From Cellvibrionaceae bacterium (GTDB taxonomy: Bacteria > Pseudomonadota > Gammaproteobacteria > Pseudomonadales > Cellvibrionaceae): a DNA stretch of 64,000 bases. Positions 56,835 through 64,000 of the stretch are shown here, piece by piece (positions within the stretch are counted from its first letter, which is position 1; each line of letters opens with the position of its first letter). The stretch covers positions 1 through 64,000 of the forward strand of contig JAOXRT010000188.1 of assembly GCA_025800365.1 (NCBI GenBank). The letters are read 5' to 3'. A program made the position numbers and the translations under genes. The notes beneath the pieces were generated by a model. That model saw nothing but the letters and a program-made list of their open reading frames with translations. It was not told the DNA's origin and did not search any database.

Positions 56835-57197
56835 ATGAAACTCAATATTCAAAGCAATCTGGTTTCCTTTTGTACTCTTGCCGCAGTTCTTTCTTCTATT
56901 GCTTCCACTGCTTATGCACAGACAGCTGAGGTTGAAAGGCTCAACTGGGATGGCAAAGAAAATGTGGAACTGTTTTGGCAGCGCTATATCGCTTCCAAAG
57001 GCGGTTTAACTTGGGAGCGTTCGAGTGAGTACCCTGATTATGACAAGGTTAAAGAGGGCGATACCTTTATGGTTGAGCTCAAACAGGGGCCTTGTTTGAT
57101 GGAGTTTTTTCATGGTCGCTGGCGCCGTGCCAATGATGTTTGGCGTTGGGGGGAAAGCATGAATGAGTATGCGGCTTGCCCTTTTGTGTTTGATTAA
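56835..57197 (+). CDS. small secreted hypothetical protein
   Basis: 120 residues with a clear signal peptide (cleavage after AYAQ). The mature ~90 residues are rich in aromatic residues, with EVERLNWDGKENVELFWQRYI and a GPCLMEFFHGRWRRANDVWRW stretch, plus two Cys (GPC and AAC) that may form a disulfide. No family recognised. It lies between hisD and the bufferin operon; a link to the latter is not supported by spacing. Confidence 0.72.
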   Translation: MKLNIQSNLVSFCTLAAVLSSIASTAYAQTAEVERLNWDGKENVELFWQRYIASKGGLTWERSSEYPDYDKVKEGDTFMVELKQGPCLMEFFHGRWRRANDVWRWGESMNEYAACPFVFD

Positions 57198-57525
57198 AGT
57201 CTCTTATTAGCGAATCCGTAAAACTTCTCTCTTGCTCTACTGCATCGGTGGGGGAGAGGTTTGACTAGATCTCTTGCATTATTAGACTCGCTTTAGTAGC
57301 CCTTTGATAGCCCCCTTTATGTCAACGAGGCATCATTTTTTTCGCTGCAGCCCTCGTGATAGCTACTCGTAAATCTATATTTGTTTGCCACTATATGATT
57401 ATCCCTCTGTGATAATTGCGTTAGTTTTGCCTCCTACACTATGTCTGTCTTCATCATAAAAGCCATCTGGCTGTGATGGCGAACCTTTATCACAATGTTA
57501 ATAGACAAAAGTAGAGAGAAAGCTC
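57198..57525. other. 328-base region upstream of the bufferin operon
   Basis: Expected to hold the operon promoter. An imperfect hairpin (CTTCTCTC near 57225 / GGGAGAGG near 57254) may end the preceding gene. GAACCTT (57481) about 16 bases before AGACAAA (57503) loosely resembles an ECF sigma promoter, which would fit regulation known for such operons, but the match is weak. No CueR- or CopY-like operator was seen. Confidence 0.35.
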
Positions 57526-57984
57526 ATGAGTCAACATCAACGCCTATTGCGCGGTGCCGGTTTAGCTGTAGCCGCCGCTGGACTAGCCGCTTGCGGTACT
57601 GCTCAAACCACCGCCCAGCCAGCTGTAGCTGCTGAAAAAACCGATCTTATTCACTGTTACGGCATCAATGTTTGTAAAGGTCATAATGACTGTAAAACCG
57701 CTAGCAATGCCTGTGCTGGTCATGGTTCCTGTAAGGCTGAAGGCTTTGTGGCAATGCCGACTAAATCCTGTAAGGACGCTGGTGGTAAGGTAAGTCGCGA
57801 GTGGGTTGGTGAGATTGCCCGTGCAGATCTTATTCATTGCTATGGAGTGAATATCTGTAAGGGTCACAATGATTGTAAGACCAAAGAAAATGCTTGCGCA
57901 GGTCATGCGACTTGTAAAGGTACTGGCTTTATCGAAGCGCCAGCCAAATCCTGTAAGGATGTTGGCGGTACAGTAGGTAAGTAA
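57526..57984 (+). CDS. bufA2: bufferin-type (BufA2-like) metallophore precursor with two tandem Cys-rich cores
   Basis: 152 residues. Export signal with a possible lipobox LAAC (Cys23), then two copies of a ~60-residue Cys-rich module at residues 40-98 and 101-152. Each has six Cys in the same spacing: 44, 50, 56, 63, 69, 82 and 105, 111, 117, 124, 130, 143, in the pattern [16 protein letters not shown]. This is the BufA2 pattern; the MNIO enzyme BufB is known to turn such Cys residues into copper-binding thiooxazoles. The usual precursor has a single module. First gene of bufA-bufB-bufC-doxX. Confidence 0.88.
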   Translation: MSQHQRLLRGAGLAVAAAGLAACGTAQTTAQPAVAAEKTDLIHCYGINVCKGHNDCKTASNACAGHGSCKAEGFVAMPTKSCKDAGGKVSREWVGEIARADLIHCYGVNICKGHNDCKTKENACAGHATCKGTGFIEAPAKSCKDVGGTVGK

Positions 57985-57992
57985 GTGCTTTA

Positions 57993-58014
57993 GGCCCTGC
58001 CTTTCGGCGGGGCC
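57993..58014 (+). other. hairpin between bufA and bufB
   Basis: Nine-pair stem GGCCCTGCC-TTTC-GGCGGGGCC (one G-T pair) with a four-base loop, nine bases after the bufA stop, and no U-run after it. Probably a processing or stabilising stem, or a partial attenuator, that raises precursor mRNA over enzyme mRNA. Confidence 0.7.
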
Positions 58015-58051
58015 AAATCTAAGAATTGAACGACGGCTTGGGGAAGCTGAA

Positions 58052-58924
58052 ATGGAAGGGCAAGTAACAGCAGTTAACGACGATTACCTTGGCTTTGGCT
58101 TAGGTCTGCGAACGGATCATTTTGAAGAGGTTTTGCAGAACAATCCTAAAGTTGATTGGTTTGAGGTGATCTCAGAGAATTTTATGGTAGCCGGTGGCAA
58201 GCCGCGTTACTACTTGGAACAAGTGCGTGAGCGTTACCCAATTGTAATGCACGGCGTGTCTATGTCGCTTGGATCTACCGATCCTTTGGATATGGATTAT
58301 TTAAGGCGCTTGAAGTCACTGGCAGATGAAGTGCAACCAGCCTGGATATCGGATCATTTGTGTTGGTCGCAGCTTGGAGGTCTTAACAGCCATGACTTAT
58401 TGCCAATGCCCTATACCGAAGAAGCCTTGAAACATATTGTTGCGAATATAAAGCAAGCCCAAGATTTTTTAGGGCGGCAAATGCTGATCGAAAATGTTTC
58501 TAGTTACATAAGCTACCGCGAATCGGCCATGACGGAGTGGGAGTTTTATTCGGCCGTGGTTGAGGAAGCGGATTGTTTGATGCTGCTGGATATTAATAAT
58601 ATTTACGTCAGCGCTCGTAATCATCACTTCGATGCCGAGCAATATTTGGCGGCTATTAATCCGCAGCGTGTTCGCCAAATGCACTTAGCAGGGCATAGCG
58701 ATTACGGTGATTACATTATTGATACCCATGATCATCCGGTGGTCGATTCAGTTTGGCAGTTGTACGCCAAAGCGATTCAACGCTTTGGTCCGGTAAGTAC
58801 AATGATCGAGCGCGATGACGATATCCCGGTTTTGGCTGAGCTTATCGAAGAATTAAACCAGGCTCGTCAAATTAGCGCTGAAGCTCTAGCTGGACTTACT
58901 ATCGGGAGTCTCGCTAATGGCTAG
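58052..58924 (+). CDS. bufB: MNIO-family RiPP-modifying enzyme BufB (DUF692)
   Basis: 290-residue multinuclear non-heme iron oxidase with a TIM-barrel (xylose isomerase-like) fold. Likely metal ligands are in [42 protein letters not shown] and the late IERDDDIP. It would oxidise core Cys residues of the bufA product. GGGAAG lies five bases before ATG; it overlaps bufC by eight bases. Confidence 0.94.
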   Translation: MEGQVTAVNDDYLGFGLGLRTDHFEEVLQNNPKVDWFEVISENFMVAGGKPRYYLEQVRERYPIVMHGVSMSLGSTDPLDMDYLRRLKSLADEVQPAWISDHLCWSQLGGLNSHDLLPMPYTEEALKHIVANIKQAQDFLGRQMLIENVSSYISYRESAMTEWEFYSAVVEEADCLMLLDINNIYVSARNHHFDAEQYLAAINPQRVRQMHLAGHSDYGDYIIDTHDHPVVDSVWQLYAKAIQRFGPVSTMIERDDDIPVLAELIEELNQARQISAEALAGLTIGSLANG

Positions 58925-59681
58925 TTTACAAGAGCGGCAAGCTCAGATGATGGCCTTTTTATTGGCAGGCGATGATCAAATTGCTGAGCATATCAGTAGC
59001 AATGAGTTGGTTGACGGCAATCAGCGTTTAGCGATTTACAGCAATGGCTATCGTTTGCGCCTAAAGGAAACTTTGGCGGTCGATCACGATGTCTTAGCTA
59101 GCTATATGGGAGATGAAGCGTTTGATGAGCTATGTAATAGCTTTGTTGAAGCTAACCCATCACAGAATAAATCTTTGCGATATTTCGCAGAAACACTGCC
59201 TGATTTTTTGGCGGAGCACTATGCGCAATATCCCCAGTTGGCAGAATTGGCGGCTTTTGAGAGACGGTTAATGTTTAGCTTTGATGCCGCTGATGCTGAG
59301 CCTTTGGCTGCTGACTTTTTGCAACAGCTAGCGCCAGAAGACTGGCCCGCTTGTCGTTTTAGCTGGCATCCATCATTGCAGATATTTGACTGCCAATTCA
59401 ATGTGGTCCCTATTTGGCAAGAGTTGAAGCAAGAGCAAGCGCCACCGGCGCCTATAGAACAGCGCAGCCGCTGGGCTATATGGCGCAACGCAGAGCGCCT
59501 AACTCAGTTTACTTCGCTTATGGGGGTGGAAATTGCTTTGCTGCAATCACTGGCGAATGGTGACAACTTGAGCCATGCTTGTGAGCAATTGTTGGATTAT
59601 ATATCAGAAGAAGAGATTCCCAGCTTTTTGCATAGCCGGCTGCAAAACTACATCAGTAACGGCATGTTGTGCTTGGCCTAG
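58917..59681 (+). CDS. bufC: bufferin partner protein BufC (DUF2063)
   Basis: 254 residues. The N-terminal DUF2063 domain ([38 protein letters not shown]) is the part thought to bind the precursor peptide and deliver it to the MNIO enzyme. A second, less conserved domain fills the C-terminus. Although DUF2063 was once called DNA-binding, its place in the operon supports a RiPP-recognition role. GGGAG precedes the ATG within bufB. Confidence 0.92.
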   Translation: MASLQERQAQMMAFLLAGDDQIAEHISSNELVDGNQRLAIYSNGYRLRLKETLAVDHDVLASYMGDEAFDELCNSFVEANPSQNKSLRYFAETLPDFLAEHYAQYPQLAELAAFERRLMFSFDAADAEPLAADFLQQLAPEDWPACRFSWHPSLQIFDCQFNVVPIWQELKQEQAPPAPIEQRSRWAIWRNAERLTQFTSLMGVEIALLQSLANGDNLSHACEQLLDYISEEEIPSFLHSRLQNYISNGMLCLA

Positions 59682-59775
59682 GAATCGAAAGCTTAAATTC
59701 AAGCTTATAACGTTAATAAAAATCGGCGGTGCACGTTTTAATGAAAGCTTCCGCCAAAATATTGAGGATTGAGTT

Positions 59776-60435
59776 ATGTCTCTAGTAGCAAATGTCAGTG
59801 CGCTTTACTACCGCACCGTAGATGCCTTTGCGCATATTGATGGTCTGCCGGCGTTATTGTTGCGCCTGTATTTAGCACCTATTTTTATTACCGCTGGCCT
59901 GCACAAGATCAATCATATAGAAGACATTATTTCTTGGTTTGGGAATCCAGATTGGGGCTTAGGTTTACCGGCACCAGAGCTGATGGCTTATTTGGCGGCG
60001 TATACCGAGTTCCTAGGTGGTTTTGTGCTGCTATTGGGTTTGGCAACACGATTAGTGGCGATTCCTTTAATGATCACTATGCTAGTCGCCGCTTTGACCG
60101 CGCACTGGGATAATGGCTGGTTTGCGATTGCCTCCAGCAGCCAAGAAACCAGTATTGCCTATGTGCTTGAAATGGTTGGCTTTCCTGGTGCTAAAGAGAG
60201 CTTAGAGAACAGTGTAGAAGTGGCGACTCGTTTAGGTCGAGCTAAGGAAATTTTGGAAGAAAACGGTAATTATAGCTGGCTTAGTGGCAAGGGCAGTTTT
60301 GTAGTGCTGAACAACGGTATTGAGTTCGCGGCGACGTATTTTATTATGTTGTTGAGCCTATTCTTCACGGGTGGTGGTCGCTATGTCAGTGTCGATCACT
60401 ACTTAGCTAAGGTTTTTCCTAAGCCTCAGGCTTAA
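59776..60435 (+). CDS. DoxX family membrane protein of the bufferin operon
   Basis: 219 residues with four to five hydrophobic helices. The DoxX signature is seen in LLRLYLAPIFITAGLHKI and YTEFLGGFVLLLGLATRLVA. A ~70-residue loop between helices is longer than in minimal DoxX proteins. DoxX-like genes close many buf/hvf operons, where the role is unproven (redox or copper handling suspected). GAGG lies eight bases upstream of ATG. Confidence 0.88.
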   Translation: MSLVANVSALYYRTVDAFAHIDGLPALLLRLYLAPIFITAGLHKINHIEDIISWFGNPDWGLGLPAPELMAYLAAYTEFLGGFVLLLGLATRLVAIPLMITMLVAALTAHWDNGWFAIASSSQETSIAYVLEMVGFPGAKESLENSVEVATRLGRAKEILEENGNYSWLSGKGSFVVLNNGIEFAATYFIMLLSLFFTGGGRYVSVDHYLAKVFPKPQA

Positions 60436-60454
60436 TAAAGAGGCCTAAATGCTA

Positions 60455-60482
60455 TTAAAGGGGGTCAATTGACTCTCTTTAA
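60455..60482. terminator. 14-bp quasi-palindrome after the bufferin operon
   Basis: TTAAAGGGGGTCAA directly followed by TTGACTCTCTTTAA: 14 pairs if two G-T pairs are allowed, with no loop in DNA. Placed 20 bases after the DoxX stop. No U-run; may be a 3'-end structure or a regulator site ahead of rhlB. Confidence 0.5.
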
Positions 60483-60561
60483 ACCTACATTCTTTAGGGA
60501 ACAATTCGACGACAGTCGTGTTATACTCCGCCGATTATTTTATCCACAATAGGGCTGTATT

Positions 60562-62034
60562 TTGATCGGCAGGTTGTTTAAGCGAAAATCCGCTGCCCCA
60601 GAGGCAGAAAAAACCAAGTCTTCCCAGCAGGAAAAGACCTCTAAAGCCAATAAGGCCAATGCGCCAACAGGGCAAAACTCTGCTGACAAAAAAGCTGACC
60701 CTAAAAAGCCACGTAACCGCCGCCGTAAGCCCAAAGCTAAAAAACCAGCCGCCCCTTGGGATATCAGTCAGTTCCAGGTTGAGCCTGCCGAAGGCAAAAC
60801 CCGCTTTCATGACCTAAACCTACACAATGATTTGATGCATGGCATTGCCGATCTTGGCTTTGAATATTGTTCTCCTATTCAAGCTCAGTCCTTGCCGCAC
60901 AGCCTAGATGGCCATGATGTGGTGGGTAAAGCCCAAACCGGTACGGGTAAAACAGCGGCTTTCTTGTTGACCATAATCGATGACTTGCTTCGCAATCCCT
61001 TAGAAGGTGAGCGTTTTGCAGGAGAGGCGCGCGCTTTGGTTATCGCGCCTACGCGAGAGTTGGTGATTCAAATTGCAGATGATGCCAAGGAGTTGGTAAA
61101 GCACACAGACTTACAAGTTCACACCTTGGTCGGCGGTATGGATTATGGCAAGCAGCAACGTAAGCTGGAAGATTCCTATGTGGATATCCTAGTGGCTACT
61201 CCAGGTCGCTTATTGGATTTCTGTGGCAATCGAGATGTGCATTTAGATCAACTTGAAATCATGGTAATTGATGAAGCTGATCGCATGTTAGATATGGGCT
61301 TTATTCCTCAGGTGCGTCGTATCATTCGTCAAACACCGAAGAAAACCCATCGCCAGACTTTGTTATTTTCAGCGACCTTTACCCAAGATGTACTGAATTT
61401 GGCCGAGCAATGGACCATCGATCCTGTAATGATTGAAATTGAGCCTGAATCAGTTGCTACTGACACGGTCACTCAAAAAGTCTACATGTTAGCCACGGAA
61501 GAAAAGTACACCTTGCTGTACAACGTATTAAAGCAAGATGATGTAGAAAGTTTGATTGTATTCGCCAACCGCCGCGATCAATGTAGACGTCTGCATGAGA
61601 AGCTGGAAGCCCACGGTTTCAAGGTTGGCATCTTGTCTGGTGACGTTCCCCAAAATAAACGTGTAAAAACCTTAGAAGGTTTTAAAACTGGCCAGTTAAA
61701 TGTATTGGTAGCAACCGACGTAGCTGGTCGCGGTATTCATATCGATGGCATCAGTCACGTTGTGAATTACACCTTGCCAGAAGAGCCTGAAGATTATGTA
61801 CACCGTATTGGTCGAACAGGTCGTGCTGGCCGTTCAGGTACATCGATCAGTCTAGCTTGTGAAGATGATGCTTTACGATTAGAGCCTATCGAAACGCTTT
61901 TGGGTGATAAGTTAAAGTGTGAAGTACCGCCAGAAAATTTATTGCTAGAGCACCCACCGTTACCGGCGCGCAAGCGAAGCTCAAATCAGGGGCAAAATCG
62001 CTCACGCTCCGCTGGTAATCGTCGTCGCAATTGA
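60562..62034 (+). CDS. rhlB: ATP-dependent RNA helicase RhlB (DEAD-box)
   Basis: 490 residues. A basic, low-complexity N-terminal ~75 residues precede the helicase core. Motifs: Q-motif ([13 protein letters not shown]), [45 protein letters not shown] and [11 protein letters not shown] basic tail ends RRRN. RhlB works with RNase E in the degradosome. The start is TTG, supported by AGGG seven bases upstream and a TG-extended TATACT promoter about 45 bases before it. Confidence 0.93.
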   Translation: MIGRLFKRKSAAPEAEKTKSSQQEKTSKANKANAPTGQNSADKKADPKKPRNRRRKPKAKKPAAPWDISQFQVEPAEGKTRFHDLNLHNDLMHGIADLGFEYCSPIQAQSLPHSLDGHDVVGKAQTGTGKTAAFLLTIIDDLLRNPLEGERFAGEARALVIAPTRELVIQIADDAKELVKHTDLQVHTLVGGMDYGKQQRKLEDSYVDILVATPGRLLDFCGNRDVHLDQLEIMVIDEADRMLDMGFIPQVRRIIRQTPKKTHRQTLLFSATFTQDVLNLAEQWTIDPVMIEIEPESVATDTVTQKVYMLATEEKYTLLYNVLKQDDVESLIVFANRRDQCRRLHEKLEAHGFKVGILSGDVPQNKRVKTLEGFKTGQLNVLVATDVAGRGIHIDGISHVVNYTLPEEPEDYVHRIGRTGRAGRSGTSISLACEDDALRLEPIETLLGDKLKCEVPPENLLLEHPPLPARKRSSNQGQNRSRSAGNRRRN

Positions 62035-62049
62035 TTGTAAAACTGCTCT

Positions 62050-62070
62050 GGGGTGATGTTCATTCACCCC
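62050..62070. terminator. hairpin between rhlB and panB
   Basis: GGGGTGA-TGTTCAT-TCACCCC, seven pairs, between convergent stops. Only a weak T-rich stretch follows on the + strand. Confidence 0.55.
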
Positions 62071-62115
62071 TTCATAATTAACTCTTTAACGATTCTTGTC
62101 CTTAGACACCTAGCT

Positions 62116-62928
62116 TCAAAGGTAGCTGTACTGCGGGCAGGGGAAGCTTCCATCGCGAACCTCGCTTGCGTATTGCTGTGCGGCTTTGGTGATCATCTTT
62201 CTCACGGCGCAATATTCTTTGTTGAATCGCATAGGGGCTTGGTTTTGATTTAAGCCGATCATGTCATTGATTACTAATACCTGTCCATCGCAGTCGGAAC
62301 CTGCACCGATACCTATTGTTGGAATGGATAAGGCTTGGGTAATAATTTTGGCAAGATCAGCAGGAATAGCCTCCAGTACCAGTGAAAAAGCGCCAGCAGC
62401 TTCTACAGCTTTGGCTTCTTCTAGTAGCTTCTGGGCTGCGCTCTGAGTTTTCCCTTGAACTTTATTGCCGCCCATTGAGTGATACGACTGAGGCGTTAAT
62501 CCGAGGTGTCCCATGACGGGTATGCCGGCACGACTGATTTGCTCAATAGCGGCTAAGGAACCACCGCCCCCTTCCAGCTTTACTGCAGAAACCCCTGTTT
62601 CTTTTATCAATCGAATGGCCGCCTGAATAGCATCGCTCGCACTGCTTTGATAGCTCCCGAAGGGGAGGTCAGCTACCACTAGGGCATTTTGCGCTCCGCG
62701 CTTGACCATCGCTGCGTGATAGCACATTTGTTCTAAAGTGACTCCTAGAGTGGTTTGGTCACCTTGCACCACACAGCCTAAAGTATCACCTACTAGTAAT
62801 ATATCTGCATGTTGATCTAGCAGTTTTGCCATAGTGTGATCATAGGCGGTAAGCATCACCAGTTTACGCTGGTTTTTCATACTCTGAATAATGGGGACGG
62901 TCATTGTTGAATTGGGTAGCTCGCTCAT
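62116..62928 (-). CDS. panB: 3-methyl-2-oxobutanoate hydroxymethyltransferase PanB
   Basis: First step of pantothenate synthesis: adds a hydroxymethyl group from methylene-THF to 2-oxoisovalerate. About 270 residues; MLTAYDHTMAKLLDQHADILLVGDTLG, DLPFGSYQ, KLEGGG, GHLGLTPQS and GIGAGSDCDGQVLV are characteristic, including the Mg2+-binding Asp residues. ATG at 62928 is chosen for AGGA seven bases upstream; the open frame extends ten residues further. panC is not next to it in the window. Confidence 0.96.
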   Translation of the reverse strand: MSELPNSTMTVPIIQSMKNQRKLVMLTAYDHTMAKLLDQHADILLVGDTLGCVVQGDQTTLGVTLEQMCYHAAMVKRGAQNALVVADLPFGSYQSSASDAIQAAIRLIKETGVSAVKLEGGGGSLAAIEQISRAGIPVMGHLGLTPQSYHSMGGNKVQGKTQSAAQKLLEEAKAVEAAGAFSLVLEAIPADLAKIITQALSIPTIGIGAGSDCDGQVLVINDMIGLNQNQAPMRFNKEYCAVRKMITKAAQQYASEVRDGSFPCPQYSYL

Positions 62929-63177
62929 GTGGCTTCCTAATGGTGGTTGACGATTCATCTTAAGCTAGACAGGCGAGCAAGATTGCCCCAGACTTATATC
63001 AAAGTAAATTCTATTAAAATATTTGATAGAATAAGCAAATACTTATGCCTTGAAAGTTGACTACCCAAGCTAAGTGTCGCCATGGCTTGGGGCACTAGGC
63101 GCGAAATTGCGAGGTTTTGCTAGGCAACTTAAGGATGCTCACTTTGTACAATTAGCTACTTCTCTAACGATAATTTT

Positions 63178-64000
63178 ATGACCTTAGATGATTTAAATAC
63201 CTTTATTGCGGTTTATAAGCATAAGAACCTGAGCGTTGTTGCTCGCCATATGCAGTGCTCGCAGCCGGCGGTTAGTCAGCATATTGTGCGTTTAGAAAAA
63301 GAGCTGGGCGTTGCTCTTTTTGAGCGTCAAGCCCGTGGAGTGCAAGCTACTCATGCCGGGGAAATCTTATATGAGTATGTTAGTTCGGGGCTCAATCAGA
63401 TTCGTATGGGGGTTCATCAAGTACAGCAAATCAGCGCCGGAGAGGCGGGCCAGCTCAGTATTAGTACTGGTGGCACCACTATACGGCACTTTATGTCTGA
63501 CGCCGTGGTCAATTTTCGACATCGTTACCCCCAGGTTCAGCTGCAACTATGTTCTAACAACACACATAAAGCTTGTATTGAGGCGCTGCGAAGCGCTGAA
63601 GTGGATTTGGCCTTTATCACTATTGGAGAGCCTATAAAAGGCATAGAGCAACGATCCTGTATTGAAATGCCATGGGTGCTGGTTATGACCAGTGAAGATC
63701 CCTTGAGTAATAATACGATGACTGTAAAACAATTAGGGGCACTGTCATTTGTGTCTTTAAAGGAAAGTTCCACTGCTCAGAATCAGTTACAGAGGCAGTT
63801 AGTTAAACAGGGGGTTGATTATCAAACCACGACGACAGTTGACGACTGGGACACCGCTATTCAGTTTGTAGATATGGGATTAGGTTACGCCATCACGCCT
63901 TTACGCCATGCGCAAAATTTGGAAAAGCAATACGCAATCCGCTATGTTCAGATAGTAGATTTACAAGCGGTTTGCTTTGGTTGGGCAACACGTCGTTGGA
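63178..64000 (+). CDS. LysR family transcriptional regulator (3' end outside window)
   Basis: Open from ATG 63178 to the window edge, 274 codons seen. N-terminal helix-turn-helix LDDLNTFIAVYKHKNLSVVARHMQCSQPAVSQHIVRLEKELG, then ALFERQARGVQATHAGEILY, the LysR linker helix, and a periplasmic-binding-like effector domain (QLSISTGGTTIRHFMSDAV). Divergent from panB; 249 bases separate the starts. Effector unknown. Confidence 0.93.
   Translation, partial: MTLDDLNTFIAVYKHKNLSVVARHMQCSQPAVSQHIVRLEKELGVALFERQARGVQATHAGEILYEYVSSGLNQIRMGVHQVQQISAGEAGQLSISTGGTTIRHFMSDAVVNFRHRYPQVQLQLCSNNTHKACIEALRSAEVDLAFITIGEPIKGIEQRSCIEMPWVLVMTSEDPLSNNTMTVKQLGALSFVSLKESSTAQNQLQRQLVKQGVDYQTTTTVDDWDTAIQFVDMGLGYAITPLRHAQNLEKQYAIRYVQIVDLQAVCFGWATRRW

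Noticed and set aside
60535-60810. Minus-strand frame over the rhlB N-terminus
   Set aside because: Mirror of the low-complexity basic segment of rhlB; hydrophobic composition follows from reversed Lys/Ala codons.

Overview
This 64 kb window is a chromosomal segment of a gammaproteobacterium with moderate GC content (roughly mid-40s percent by eye). It is probably a marine, free-living, oligotrophic-type bacterium; I cannot name the genus. The evidence is the conserved envelope/nitrogen block (CaCA antiporter-kdsD-kdsC-lptC-lptA-lptB-rpoN-hpf-rapZ), mlaC-ibaG-murA-hisG-hisD, rdgC, darP, SirB2, rhlB, and the amount of cyclic-di-GMP and chemotaxis machinery. There are no rRNA or tRNA genes, no prophage, no complete insertion sequence and no CRISPR array that I can see. 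The DNA is densely coding, with few gaps over 300 bases.

Layout. 0-9 kb: alpha/beta hydrolase, dusA, a membrane diguanylate cyclase, a Cache-type chemoreceptor, a periplasmic M20 carboxypeptidase with an AraC-type regulator, and a PhyH-type dioxygenase. 9.2-9.5 kb: a 119-bp direct duplication carrying REP-like palindromes. 9.5-17 kb: a lipoprotein penicillin/AHL acylase, a translationally coupled HD-GYP/EAL pair, MAPEG, and a BlaI repressor followed by an M56-M23 fusion protease behind a promoter with two identical operators. 17-24 kb: DsbA-family isomerase, EamA transporter, BolA-TrhO, a lipoprotein of unknown function. 22.5-33.6 kb: a 3-hydroxybutyrate (PHB oligomer) utilisation region: 3-hydroxybutyrate dehydrogenase, a CrbR/CrbS-like two-component pair, a lipoprotein 3HB-oligomer hydrolase, a GntP-type permease and a divergent TonB-dependent receptor. 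33.6-34.0 kb: a noncoding tandem array of 154-bp units made almost entirely of hairpins. 34-40 kb: small periplasmic proteins, rdgC, SirB2, DUF4202, darP, mgtE. 40-48 kb: the rapZ-to-CaCA block, lacking ptsN and npr. 48.6-56.7 kb: a giant beta-propeller histidine kinase, then mlaC (without mlaFED), ibaG, murA, hisG, hisD. 57.5-60.4 kb: a bufferin-type RiPP operon whose precursor carries two Cys-rich cores. 60.5-64 kb: rhlB, panB and the start of a LysR regulator.

Working together: the 3HB region looks like a complete route in which oligomers cross the outer membrane by the TonB receptor, are cleaved by the lipoprotein hydrolase, monomers enter by the permease and are oxidised to acetoacetate, while the CrbSR-like system senses the carbon source. 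The buf operon makes, modifies and handles a copper-binding peptide. The kds/lpt/mla/murA genes build the envelope.

The strongest candidate for something undescribed is the 154-bp tandem array. Eighteen of the 26 differences between its two full units form nine compensatory base-pair changes, while the loops (including TCCT on the + strand, AGGA on the - strand) stay fixed. Second-rank candidates are the two-core bufferin, and the BlaI/M56-M23 module in which a murein-peptidase domain sits where BlaR1 has its beta-lactam sensor.
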